The notes under the pieces were generated by a model. It made no database searches, was not told where the DNA came from, and worked only from the letters and a program-made list of their open reading frames with translations. This document shows, piece by piece, positions 9,945-18,352 of a stretch of 64,000 nt of DNA. Both the position numbers and the translations under genes were made by a program. This DNA comes from CAWBOY01 sp963790585 (lineage in GTDB: Bacteria > Planctomycetota > Planctomycetia > Gemmatales > Gemmataceae), in the NCBI GenBank assembly GCA_963790585.1, contig CAWBOY010000004.1, positions 434,001 to 498,000 on the forward strand. Direction: 5' to 3'. The first letter of the stretch is position 1, and every line of letters begins with the position of its first letter.

Positions 9945-10948
9945 CTAAACGCCGACGGCAGTGGTTTCCTCTTTCGGCTTCCCTTCTTCGAACACGCGGG
10001 CAATGACCTGATCGAGGGGCGGATCCTGGACGCTGACGTCCATGACTGTGTAACGATCGAGAATCGTGGCCAGCACCTCGGCAACCTTGCTTCGCTCAAC
10101 TTTGAGATCGACCACCGGTCCGGTGAAGGTGCAATCGCCGAAGCGCATGAGGTCTTTCGGCGCTTCTTCGCCTTCAAACGTCAGTTTGAGCAGCTTGGTG
10201 CTTCCAAAGCGGCCGATGATTCCGGCGAGGGCTCCGTCGTAGATCAGCCGACCGTGAGCGATCACCAGCACGCGCGGGCAGAGAGCCTCGACGTCGCGCA
10301 TGTAATGGCTGGTCAAGAGCATCGTAATGCCGCGTTGGACGTTGTATTCTTTCAAGCATTTTTGAATGGCGACCTGCGCGATGACGTCGAGACCGATCGT
10401 CGGCTCGTCGAGCAGCAACAGCTGCGGCTCATGGAGGAGCGACGCGATCAACTCCATCTTCATGCGCTCACCGAGCGACAGCTCGCGCACCGGTTGTTTG
10501 GTCAACTTTTCGACGGCGAATAGCTCGACGAGATGGCCAAGCGTCCGCTCAAACGCAGCCGTCGGCAGCGAGTAGATTTCACGATGGAGCTGAAAGCTGT
10601 CGCCGGCCGGCAGATCCCACCAGAGCTGGTTTTTCTGCCCCATGACCAGCGAAAAGCGGCGGCGAAAGGAGTCGGGCGCTCCCAGGGCACGAAACCCAAA
10701 ACGCGCGCAGTGCCACCTGTCGGATAGATGAGGCCCGAGAGCATTTTCAGGGTTGTCGTCTTGCCGGCGCCGTTCGGGCCGAGAAAGGCCACCATCTCGC
10801 CGGGCTCGATCGTGAAGGAGACATCCTGGACGGCGTTGACTTCTTTGTATTTGCGGCGAAACAAGGCCTTGAGCGATCCGCCCAGGCCCGGATTCTTCTC
10901 GGCGACGCGATACGTCTTGCTTAGTCCTTGCACCTCGATGATCGGCAC
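9945..10948 (-). CDS. ABC transporter ATP-binding protein, COG4586-like (one frame break)
   Basis: ATPase of an uncharacterised ABC-2 export system. The N-terminus VQGLSKTYRV with a long insert before VNAVQDVSFTIEPGE is typical of COG4586 proteins. Walker A is GPNGAGKTTT; signature LSLGERMKMEL, Walker B LLLLDEPTIGLD and switch His LTSHYM lie in the second part. The frame changes near 10660 (around MGQKNQLWWDLPA). Such ATPases usually sit with two dedicated permeases; none is visible here, the next downstream genes being the NatA/NatB-like pair. An indel is the simplest explanation for the break. Confidence 0.87.
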
Positions 10949-10985
10949 GATACGGGGTCTCCCAACACGAACGCGGTCAAGACTT

Positions 10986-11003
10986 CCCCCGGCAAGCCGG
11001 GGG
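10986..11003. repeat. CCCCCGGCAAGCCGGGGG hairpin repeat (copy 1)
   Basis: 18-bp palindrome with a two-base loop, followed by CTAAAT. The same unit followed by CTATATAA is found at 35297-35321 (inverted, imperfect), 35829-35853 and 42826-42850. Here its CTA forms the TAG stop of the minus-strand isomerase-like gene. Confidence 0.85.
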
Positions 11004-11845
11004 CTAAATGATGGACAAACACTCGCGGAGATAGTTCAAACCATGCGCGATGTCCGCGATCCGCGCCGCCTGGTCGCCGACTTCACGCTCCACGCACAGC
11101 GGGCCACGGAAGCCAATCTCCTTGAGCTTTTGGACATACGCACGGATATTGACCTCGCCCTGGCCCAACGGCACTTCCTCGCCCCACGTGCCAGCCTTGG
11201 TCGGCCGTTTGGCATCCTTGACGTGGACGCTCTTGATGTCTGGCGCGAGAATCTTCACCGCCCGGAGCGGATCGCCTTTGTCATAGAGCAGCATGTTCGC
11301 TGGGTCGAAATTGACGCCGAGATTTGGACATTTCAGATCGTCCAGTGTTCGACGCAGCAGGTCGGCCGTCTCCTGACCTGTCTCGAAGGCAAGCGTCACG
11401 CCATGTTCGTTCGCAAGGGCGCTCGCCTTGCCGAGGGTATCCAGAAACGCGCCCGCGCCGGATCGCTGGGCTCCGGTAGGAAACCCGCATGGAGCGTGAG
11501 CAGGTCCAGACCCAGAGCCTTCGTTCGCAGCAGCGCCCATTTGAGTCGTTCGAGCCGTTCGGCCCGAAGAGCCGGGTCACCGAAGCCGCCGGTGTTTTGA
11601 ATGGTTTGCGGCGTCGTGTAATCCTCGCCGGGAAAGCCAAGCATGGCCGCGCAGAAGCGTAGGCCGGATTCGCGCGCCACCGCCGGCATACGTTCGCCTT
11701 CATCCCAGGCTGCGTGGTGGGGATCGCCACAGGCGATTTGGACGACGTCGACGCCAAGCTGCCGTGAAAGTTGTGTGAGTTCCGGGATGTTCTTGACCTG
11801 CAGGGACCAGCTGCAGACGCCGAGCGCGAGGGGTTCGATGGCCAT
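11004..11845 (-). CDS. Sugar phosphate isomerase/epimerase-like TIM barrel (one frame break)
   Basis: Xylose-isomerase-like TIM-barrel protein (AP endonuclease 2 superfamily) of about 280 aa. Characteristic strands with metal or substrate residues are TLHAGFLP, LAFETGQE, LGVNFDPANMLLY, IKSVHVKDA and GFRGPLCVERE. The frame changes near 11465, between the LHAGF and TLGKASALANEHG segments, consistent with a single indel. Substrate unknown; planctomycetes have many paralogues. The TAG stop is provided by a dispersed hairpin repeat directly downstream. It follows clpS by about 35 bp on the same strand. Confidence 0.83.
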
Positions 11846-11881
11846 CTTGGATCCTACTCCTCTTCATCGCGGCTACACTTC

Positions 11882-12229
11882 TCAACTACCTGGCGCGGGT
11901 TCAATCGTGCAACCGAGCGGCCCCAGGTCGCGGCCGTTCTCGCGGATCTCGTGGCAGGTGTGAACTTGCTCGGCCTTCAATTCCGCGACCTCTTTTGGAC
12001 CGCTCCAAATGATCGCGCGCTCTTGCTCGTGGGCCGTCCGCGTCAGGACGAAGGCTCGCTCGACGTTACATCCCAGCACCTTGCACAGCGTCTGAACGAC
12101 AAAATCAAACGAATGATGGTCGTCGTTAAGGAGAATGACGTTGTAGGGCGGCAAGAGATGCGTGCGCGTCGTCTCCTCGGTTGCCGTTCCGGTATGGGTC
12201 GCCGTCAAAGTCGTTCGTGGAAAGGTCAT
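11882..12229 (-). CDS. clpS: ATP-dependent Clp protease adaptor ClpS
   Basis: ClpS adaptor, 115 aa. The core PPYNVILLNDDHHSFDFVV holds the conserved N-degron-binding Asn-Asp-Asp, and VLTRTAHEQERAIIWSGPKEVAELKAEQV is the alpha/beta ClpS domain that docks on the ClpA/ClpC N-domain. The N-terminal 25 residues are a Thr-rich flexible extension, as expected for the part that enters the ClpA pore. It directs substrates with destabilising N-termini to Clp protease. No clpA/C is adjacent. Confidence 0.93.
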   Translation of the reverse strand: MTFPRTTLTATHTGTATEETTRTHLLPPYNVILLNDDHHSFDFVVQTLCKVLGCNVERAFVLTRTAHEQERAIIWSGPKEVAELKAEQVHTCHEIRENGRDLGPLGCTIEPAPGS

Positions 12230-12372
12230 GGGTGCAAAACCTTGAGCAATGGGTGCCCCCGTTGGACACCCTATTACTTTAAGCAGCCAGGACCGGCGTT
12301 TCCAGGGGGGTAGGTGCGCACGGAGACGAAGTTGTCAGCTTGAGCGATGAATTGAGAGGGGGCGAAGGTGGT

Positions 12373-13128
12373 TTACTTGGCCGCGACCGTTTGCGGCACG
12401 GCGCGCAACCAGGGCGCGACCTGCAACGACAAGAAAATCGGCGACACCGTGCTATGGTGGCTCGCGCCGCGACCTTCCAACAAGGATTCCCAACGCCAAG
12501 GGATTTGAATGAGGCGCAGATACATCTCCCGATCGGCGTCGTTCAGATCCTTGGGCGGGCGAAAGCCACCCATGCCCGCGGCCGGCGAGTAGACGCGATC
12601 GACCGTGCCGAAGGTCGAGGTACCCCAACCGAGCACGAAGCGATCTCCGGCTGAATGAAAGGACACAATCTCCCCGCGCGTCGCCAACAGCGCGAGCCTT
12701 AGATCGTAGGTGGACGATATCGCGGGGGAAAGCAGAATGACGCGCTCGAGCGTTTTGGGCGAGAGTTGCTCGGCCGCGGCGATAATAAGGCCGGCGCCGG
12801 CACTATGGCCGACGAGGAATATCGGCCGCTCCGGCTCCAATGTCTTGACGATGCGAATGGCCGAAGCCAATTCCTCGGCCTTTTTTAACAAATGCGCCTG
12901 ATCCTGCAGGTCGCGCAACAATCGGCCTTTACCGTGCGTCCAGTCGAACACCCGGACTTCGTGACCGACGCCGGACAGAGGCAGCGACAGTTGGGAATTC
13001 AGACCGACCGCATCGAAACCGCCAATGCCACCGACCACGAAGACGACGCCCCGAATCGGCGCTGGCGGAGCTGGCGTGGGCGGCGCGGCACATAACGACA
13101 AAAGCAAGGAAAGCGTGAGCGGCGACAT
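12373..13128 (-). CDS. Exported alpha/beta hydrolase
   Basis: 251-aa protein with an N-terminal signal peptide (hydrophobic residues 4-14, then an Ala/Pro-rich linker). The hydrolase core has GGIGGF, a nucleophile elbow VGHSAGAG (Ser near residue 108), the acid region SFHSAGDRFVLG and a candidate catalytic His in GASHHSTV. Probably an extracytoplasmic esterase or lipase; the substrate is not readable. The following (upstream) glycosyltransferase gene is nearly adjacent on the same strand. Confidence 0.75.
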   Translation of the reverse strand: MSPLTLSLLLSLCAAPPTPAPPAPIRGVVFVVGGIGGFDAVGLNSQLSLPLSGVGHEVRVFDWTHGKGRLLRDLQDQAHLLKKAEELASAIRIVKTLEPERPIFLVGHSAGAGLIIAAAEQLSPKTLERVILLSPAISSTYDLRLALLATRGEIVSFHSAGDRFVLGWGTSTFGTVDRVYSPAAGMGGFRPPKDLNDADREMYLRLIQIPWRWESLLEGRGASHHSTVSPIFLSLQVAPWLRAVPQTVAAK

Positions 13129-13131
13129 CGA

Positions 13132-14505
13132 TCAAGTCTCCGAAGGGCAAAGAGATCTCGATTCGGCATGAGACAAATTCGCGGTTGACGATCGCAATGT
13201 AACAAAAGCGACAATCCAGAGGGCAAGAGCCGTATATAGCGCCAATCCAGTGTCGCGGAATAGCTGACATCCCGGGAGCTGAGGAACGGTATGACCGACG
13301 AACTGCAGCGCCATTAGCAGCATTAGACCCCGACCCAGCGCGAGTGTGCGAAGCGGCGGTGTTCCATCCGCGAGCGACTCCCAACGGTTCGCGATCAATC
13401 CCATCACCAGGGGCACTTCCAAGGCGAAATAATGCGTGTGGCAGACCGGGCTGCACAGGATCATGATCAACGTGAGCGCCCCCGCGAACATCGTTGTTGT
13501 CGAGCCAGTCTCGGTGCGTTTGCCCCCGGTCGATAGTAAGGTCAAAACCGTGAACAACGCGGCCAGAGACCAGTGGGCGATGCGTGTCCCGAGGTCCGCT
13601 TTCGCTGGCCGCGTCAGCGGATCGAAATAGATCGTGTTGTGCATCGCCGCGAGGAACGATTGACTATCGGTCGCGGTGACGTTGAGTAATTCGGTTGAAC
13701 GTGAGGCGTCCGCGCCGTCGGCGAGAGCAGGCTCGATCAGCTTGTTTTTCATATCGACATAACATTGCATCGCGCGCCCCGGCCCGAGGACTGCCGCGGG
13801 AATGATACCCAATCCAATCACGAGTCCTAACGCACAGCCCGTCATACAGCGTGTGTCGCGGCGCCAGAGCGGGACCAGCAACAGATAGCCGGGAATGATC
13901 TTGAGGCAAATGGCGCCCGCCAAGCAGACGCCGGCGCTAAGCCGTTGACCGCGGATCAGGCAAGCCGTGAGGCCACAGATCAGAACGAGCACGAACAGGT
14001 TGGCCTGGCCACGCATGAGTGTGTGGGCGATCGAGGGCAAACAAATCAGGACCGGAAGGAGACGTAACAACCACCAACGGCGGCTGAATGTCTCCTGGTC
14101 GCGCACCGCATCATGAGACGACGTCGCTTCGAGTGCGGACGCCAACCAATGGACACCGATGCCGAGCAGTAGGAGATTGACGACATAAAAGATCGCCACG
14201 GACACTGCATAATTGAGGTAGCCGGCGTGGTCCGCCGTCGGCGGCGGATCGGCCAACGGCGTCAAGAGAATGGCAAAAAGCGGCGGATAGTGATAATGCC
14301 AGCCGTTTTCGTCGGTGACATCGTAACAATTAGCTCCGCTGCGCACGGCCCAGGAGCTTCGCAAATAGACACTGAGGTCGCCCATGCGGCGCGTGAGAAA
14401 GGCGGAGCGGATTTCGACCAAGGCTCCGAAGGCAATGAAGAAGGCAATCAGGGAAATAACGCCGACGCGCTCCCACCGCGATAGTGACGGCGATGCTAAT
14501 CGCAT
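13132..14505 (-). CDS. GT87-like (DUF2029) membrane glycosyltransferase
   Basis: Polytopic membrane protein of about 457 aa with 10 or more predicted helices. The DUF2029/GT87 pattern is visible: an N-terminal helix, the GDLSVYLRSSWAVRSGANCYDVTD segment with acidic residues of the first periplasmic loop, HYHYPPLFAILLTPL, and LKIIPGYLLLVPLWRRDTR. The family uses polyprenyl-phosphate mannose or related donors. ATG at 14505 is preceded by AAGGAG; an upstream TTG lacks this. It lies in a minus-strand run with GT2, a second GT87-like gene and a YdjC deacetylase. Confidence 0.82.
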   Translation of the reverse strand: MRLASPSLSRWERVGVISLIAFFIAFGALVEIRSAFLTRRMGDLSVYLRSSWAVRSGANCYDVTDENGWHYHYPPLFAILLTPLADPPPTADHAGYLNYAVSVAIFYVVNLLLLGIGVHWLASALEATSSHDAVRDQETFSRRWWLLRLLPVLICLPSIAHTLMRGQANLFVLVLICGLTACLIRGQRLSAGVCLAGAICLKIIPGYLLLVPLWRRDTRCMTGCALGLVIGLGIIPAAVLGPGRAMQCYVDMKNKLIEPALADGADASRSTELLNVTATDSQSFLAAMHNTIYFDPLTRPAKADLGTRIAHWSLAALFTVLTLLSTGGKRTETGSTTTMFAGALTLIMILCSPVCHTHYFALEVPLVMGLIANRWESLADGTPPLRTLALGRGLMLLMALQFVGHTVPQLPGCQLFRDTGLALYTALALWIVAFVTLRSSTANLSHAESRSLCPSET

Positions 14506-14543
14506 GGGAGACTCCTTACGCAAGCAGTCAGATCAGCCTCCCC

Positions 14544-14619
14544 TCTCCCCTGTACTCGGGGGAGGGGTGTTGAGGGTGAGGGGTCACCCCCAACCCGTCT
14601 CCCCCGAGTACAGGGGAGA
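14544..14619. repeat. Inverted repeat between GT2 and GT87-like genes
   Basis: Arms at 14544-14572 and 14591-14619, built on CTCCCCTGTACTCGGGGGAG, are nearly perfect complements separated by about 18 bp. The structure is a strong hairpin without a U-tract, so a dispersed palindrome rather than a clear terminator. Confidence 0.75.
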
Positions 14620-14645
14620 CGGGCTTCCGCCATATACTCTCACCA

Positions 14646-15653
14646 TCACGCCGCCACATTCCGATCCGAGCGCCTCTGCGACATCGGCACCGATTTGACG
14701 CCCAACTCCCAACCTGGAGATGCTTCCTTCAACAAATACAACGGCCGATCCTTGACTTGTTCATAAACACGACCCAGATACTCACCCACCATGCCGAGCG
14801 AGCAGAGAAGACTGCCGCCAATGACATGGAGGCTCGTAAGAATGATCAAGGCTCCGGGATACAGGCCCCAGCTATAAAGGGCGACAATCAGAGCGGTGAC
14901 GCCAAAGGCCAAACCGACGGCGACAAAGGCAAATCCCAGGAACAACGACAGTCGTAGAGGCGCCTTGGAAAACGACAATAGGGCATCGATCGACAGGCTC
15001 GTGAGGCGCGGCATTGTGAACTTGGAGGCGCCGCCGCCGCGCGGCGCCACCTTGAACTTCACCACGGCCGTCTTGTATCCCATCCAGTTGACCATGCCGC
15101 GTAGAAAGCGGTGCGTCTCACGGAGTTGACTGAGAGCGTCCAGTGCCTTGCGCGATAACAACCTGTAGTCCGAGGCGGCTACTTTAACTTCACGGTCGCT
15201 GAGCTGCTTGAGAACCCAAAAGAAGCCGCGCGACGTGACACGCCGCAGCCATGGCTGCGTCCGATCGTCCTCACGCTCGGTCAGGACGACGTCGTTGCCC
15301 TCGCGCCACTTGGCCAACAGATCGGCAATGAGCGTGGGTGGATGTTGTAAATCACTATCGAGGGTGACGACCACTTCGCCGCTGGCATACTCCATGCCCG
15401 CGGTCATGGCGGCCTGATGGCCGAAATTGCGGCTCAAGGACAGATAACGCACACGCTGATCGGTCGAGGCCAGGAGGCGGATGATCTCCAAGGTCTTGTC
15501 GGCGGAACCATCGTCGACATAGACAATTTCGATCTCGTATTGCGCTTCCAGAGGTGCGAGGGCGGAGCGCAGTTCCGCATGAAAATGCGGCAGGACTTCT
15601 TCCTCGTTATAGGCTGGGCAGACGATGCTGAGTTTCGTTTTTGTCGGCGTCAT
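14646..15653 (-). CDS. Dolichyl-phosphate-mannose-synthase-like glycosyltransferase, family 2
   Basis: GT2 enzyme of about 335 aa with GT-A fold motifs SIVCPAYNEEEVL, YVDDGSADKT, DSDLQHPP and the catalytic-site RDV-like segment, followed by two C-terminal transmembrane helices (about residues 230-300), as in ArnC/DPM1-type enzymes. It likely transfers a sugar from a nucleotide donor to undecaprenyl phosphate, giving the lipid-linked donor used by the neighbouring GT87-like proteins. The start at 15653 is preceded by GGAGAGG. It sits between the two GT87-like genes. Confidence 0.9.
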   Translation of the reverse strand: MTPTKTKLSIVCPAYNEEEVLPHFHAELRSALAPLEAQYEIEIVYVDDGSADKTLEIIRLLASTDQRVRYLSLSRNFGHQAAMTAGMEYASGEVVVTLDSDLQHPPTLIADLLAKWREGNDVVLTEREDDRTQPWLRRVTSRGFFWVLKQLSDREVKVAASDYRLLSRKALDALSQLRETHRFLRGMVNWMGYKTAVVKFKVAPRGGGASKFTMPRLTSLSIDALLSFSKAPLRLSLFLGFAFVAVGLAFGVTALIVALYSWGLYPGALIILTSLHVIGGSLLCSLGMVGEYLGRVYEQVKDRPLYLLKEASPGWELGVKSVPMSQRRSDRNVAA

Positions 15654-15701
15654 GGCCTCTCCACAGTATCCGCGGCGGCACAATTGCCCATCCGGTTTCG
15701 A

Positions 15702-16937
15702 TCAGGCCGCGCGAGCCGGGGCCGCGATCGATTGTCTCGCTAATTCGCTTCTATCCTGGGCGGCTGCTCCCGTCACAACTTCTGCCAACGTCCCTATCAG
15801 AAGAAAGAGCGCGGCCAGAGGTTGCATTCCATATCCATGAATGCCTGACGTATTCGCGATGAGCCCAGCGAATACACCCGCGAGCAACAAGGCCGAACTG
15901 GACGCAGGCGCGACCAGGCGCCACGGCGATACTCGAGGATAACAGGCGCCTAACAAAGACCAGGCCAAAGCAGGCGCCAGGAGAACATAGGTACAAGATT
16001 CGGTCGCCGGCCCGCAGAGCATCATCCAGCAGGCACCCAGGGATGACACGATGGCCAGGAGCGGCCTCCGTGTCCAGCCCAGCTTGCAGGCCGTAAAGCA
16101 CACGACCGCGCAAATTAGACCAAGACCGACCTGGAGACCCAGGTAAACTCGGGGACTTAATGGCGCGCCGACAAGGCGAAAAAGGAGCCAGAGATCACGG
16201 TAAGCGATCGAGAAGGGCCACATCTTTCGATCATCTTCCGCTACGACCTTATACCACGACTGGTATTGGGAGAAGACGTAGTCTGGAGTTTGAAAACAGA
16301 ATGGCAAAACTACGGCGACTAGGAGACACAGGGCGAGGCGCGGTCCTAGGCGAAGCGGATAACAGGCCACGACCAGCAGGCCGGCGGCCAGCGGGTAGGC
16401 CTTGATCGCGACCGCCACCGTAATTGACGCGGCACAGATCCACCAGCGCTCCCGCGCCGCCGCCGCGAAGGCGATGAGCAACATCCCGGCCATGATCGAG
16501 TTTGGCTGGCCGTTGTTTAGACTGGCAAGAGACAACGGCAGAATCAAGAGAAAAGCGACCGCGCGCTGCCGCGCTGTGAGAACCAAGGGCGCCGCCACGC
16601 GCAGCCACCAGTCCCAACCCGCCAAAAGGATCGCGGCGTTGAGTAGGCGCCATAAGACCCCGCCAAGGCGCTCCGGCAGCCAATGCCAGGGGATCAAGGA
16701 TACCGTAATCAATGGGCTATAGCGGTACTGGTCAAGATACGCTTCGTGTGGCCGGTAATAGGTGTCGATTCCCGCGAGCCAGTCGGCTCCCGCCGTAGCG
16801 TAAGTCGGATAAAGCGAGTGCGTGTGGGGCGTGACGGTCACTCGAATACAGATGAACACCAAAGTAGCCGACCACGCGCCGATGGCCAGAAATTCCCAAA
16901 CACCCCATTTTTGAGGCGGTCGTATCTCAAGCTGCAT
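15702..16937 (-). CDS. Second GT87-like (DUF2029) membrane glycosyltransferase
   Basis: About 411 aa with 10-12 hydrophobic segments. The DUF2029 features are the first-loop acidic motif ADWLAGIDTYYRPHE, the DQYRYSPLI segment, LNNGQPNSIMAGMLL and IKAYPLAAGLLV. It is a paralogue of the gene at 13132-14505. A GAGGG lies 8 bases before ATG 16937, and this start overlaps the end of the YdjC-like gene by 11 bases, suggesting translational coupling. Probable role: adding sugars to a lipid-linked or envelope glycan from a polyprenyl-phosphate-sugar donor. Confidence 0.82.
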   Translation of the reverse strand: MQLEIRPPQKWGVWEFLAIGAWSATLVFICIRVTVTPHTHSLYPTYATAGADWLAGIDTYYRPHEAYLDQYRYSPLITVSLIPWHWLPERLGGVLWRLLNAAILLAGWDWWLRVAAPLVLTARQRAVAFLLILPLSLASLNNGQPNSIMAGMLLIAFAAAARERWWICAASITVAVAIKAYPLAAGLLVVACYPLRLGPRLALCLLVAVVLPFCFQTPDYVFSQYQSWYKVVAEDDRKMWPFSIAYRDLWLLFRLVGAPLSPRVYLGLQVGLGLICAVVCFTACKLGWTRRPLLAIVSSLGACWMMLCGPATESCTYVLLAPALAWSLLGACYPRVSPWRLVAPASSSALLLAGVFAGLIANTSGIHGYGMQPLAALFLLIGTLAEVVTGAAAQDRSELARQSIAAPARAA

Positions 16938-17834
16938 GAGTAAACCCTCGTGAGGCATCATCCAGCAGCGTGGACGGAGTTCGCAATGTGAATCCCGCAT
17001 TTGCACAGTCGGCAAGAAAGTTAGGTGAATTCAATAGCTCGAATTCCTTGACACGCCGTTCGACGAGCCCGTCGCCGTCGACGCAATCGCGCCCCCATAG
17101 AGTTGTGTCTCGGTGTCCTGGGTGGCACATCAGTTCCAGGACGCGACCTGGAGTTCGAGCGAGCCAATTTGGAAGAAATGCCGGATCGTTTGACCCATGT
17201 GCGTCCATCGCGCCTGCGAACCCGTCGTTCCCGGGGAAGCATGCACGCTCGAGCGCTCTGCGCCTGAATTTGGCCAAGGGTCGTCAGCAGGATGCGCTCT
17301 GGTGCGCATGCCGGGGATAGCGCGGAGACAGCCCCATGACTCGCTGACACGCCGCACATAAGGCTTGCGCGGCAGCTCGCTCAGGATGGACAACAGGATT
17401 TTGCCGATGGGGGCGAACAAGGCGACATGCTGGTGAGCGTTGACTAATAGGGGCGGGTGGCCAACCAGTTCGCGGAAGCGTCGAAGCTGGGCCCGCAATT
17501 CGCGTTCAATATCGTCGCGCCGAATGCGGCGGAGTAGCAAGCGCTTCAACAATTGGCGGAGCGGGAGTAGACGCCCATCGCGTCCGACCAACGAGGGGAC
17601 CTCGGCAGCGTCGGCCACGGGCTCGTCGAGAGTGAGATTAGGATGCCAACCAAGATCGAGAGGAACACCCGATCGCCGCCAGACGCTCACGGCGTCGCCG
17701 GCATAGGGCGAGTTGACGAGTAAGACGGATCCGGTCACAACGCCGTGCGCAGCCAGATCCAGAATACCGCGCGACGTCTCCGGTCCGATTCCAAAATCAT
17801 CGGCAATAACGACAAGTAACCGGCTCGCATCCAT
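16927..17834 (-). CDS. ChbG/HpnK (YdjC) family carbohydrate deacetylase (two frame breaks)
   Basis: YdjC-type metal-dependent deacetylase, about 300 aa after repair. The N-terminal VVIADDFGIGPETSRGI holds the metal Asp-Asp pair, LGWHPNLT and NAHQHVALF carry further metal or catalytic His, and a C-terminal ELMCHPGHRD provides the last conserved His. The protein passes through three frames near 17300 and 17275 (RILLTTL, then AKFRRRALERACFPGNDGF), so two indels are needed. HpnK removes acetyl from hopanoid or glycan sugars; next to three glycosyltransferases it likely trims an acetylated sugar of the same product. Confidence 0.82.
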
Positions 17835-18104
17835 GCGTTGCCCTTCACGTTCGTCAATCGGCGCTCGTCACGGCCGACGCGAATTGGAGCGGATCTGAGT
17901 TGGATTGTAAAGTCCAACTGGCAGCAGTAACGAAATCGTAGCCGCATGCGCTAGAATGTGGCTACGAAAAAAGAGGGGGCTCACACGGGATTTCGTTGAA
18001 TCTCGGGGTTTCGGCGCTCTGTAACCTCAATTGCGTCAACGAGTTTTGGCATTTTTGCACGGTGCAAGACGTTTGCCGTTTTTTGCATCTCGGTCTGGCG
18101 GGAA

Positions 18105-18120
18105 TGTTCCGCGCGCAACA
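18105..18120. promoter_or_regulatory. parS-like palindrome, one mismatch
   Basis: TGTTCCGCGCGCAACA differs by one base from the perfect 16-bp palindrome TGTTCCGCGCGGAACA found at 40235 and 63735. Compared with the ParB-site consensus TGTTNCACGTGNAACA, the outer 12 positions fit except for the mismatch and the central ACGT is GCGC. ParB binding is unproven. Confidence 0.35.
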
Positions 18121-18125
18121 TAGGT

Positions 18126-18255
18126 AGTGCGCCGTCCAGACTAAATTTAGGTGTGGCACAGACATTCTTGTCTGTGCAGCAAAAGGCACATTCGTCGGTT
18201 CCCGCACTGACAAGAATGTCTGTGCCACACCTAAATTTAGTCTGGACGGCGCACT
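18126..18255. repeat. Long perfect inverted repeat (47-bp arms), MITE-like
   Basis: Arms 18126-18172 and 18209-18255 are perfect reverse complements over 47 bp with a 36-bp spacer. Within each arm ACAGACATTCTTGTCTGT is itself palindromic. No ORF, no poly-T; the size and symmetry resemble a miniature transposable element. Confidence 0.9.
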
Positions 18256-18352
18256 AGGCGCACCGGCAACGCACCATGATCCTTGCGACTTCTCCGCGCG
18301 CTGCCTAAACTCAATCTTCGTAGGTCCCTATTAGAATCTCGGAGTTTTCCCC

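Larger units (their letters stand above)
17835..18352. other. Intergenic region with parS-like site and a 47-bp-arm inverted repeat
   Basis: About 520 bp without a gene. It holds the imperfect parS-like palindrome at 18105-18120 and directly next to it the long inverted repeat at 18126-18255. The remainder should include the promoter of the prolyl oligopeptidase gene, but no convincing -35/-10 pair was picked out. Confidence 0.7.
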
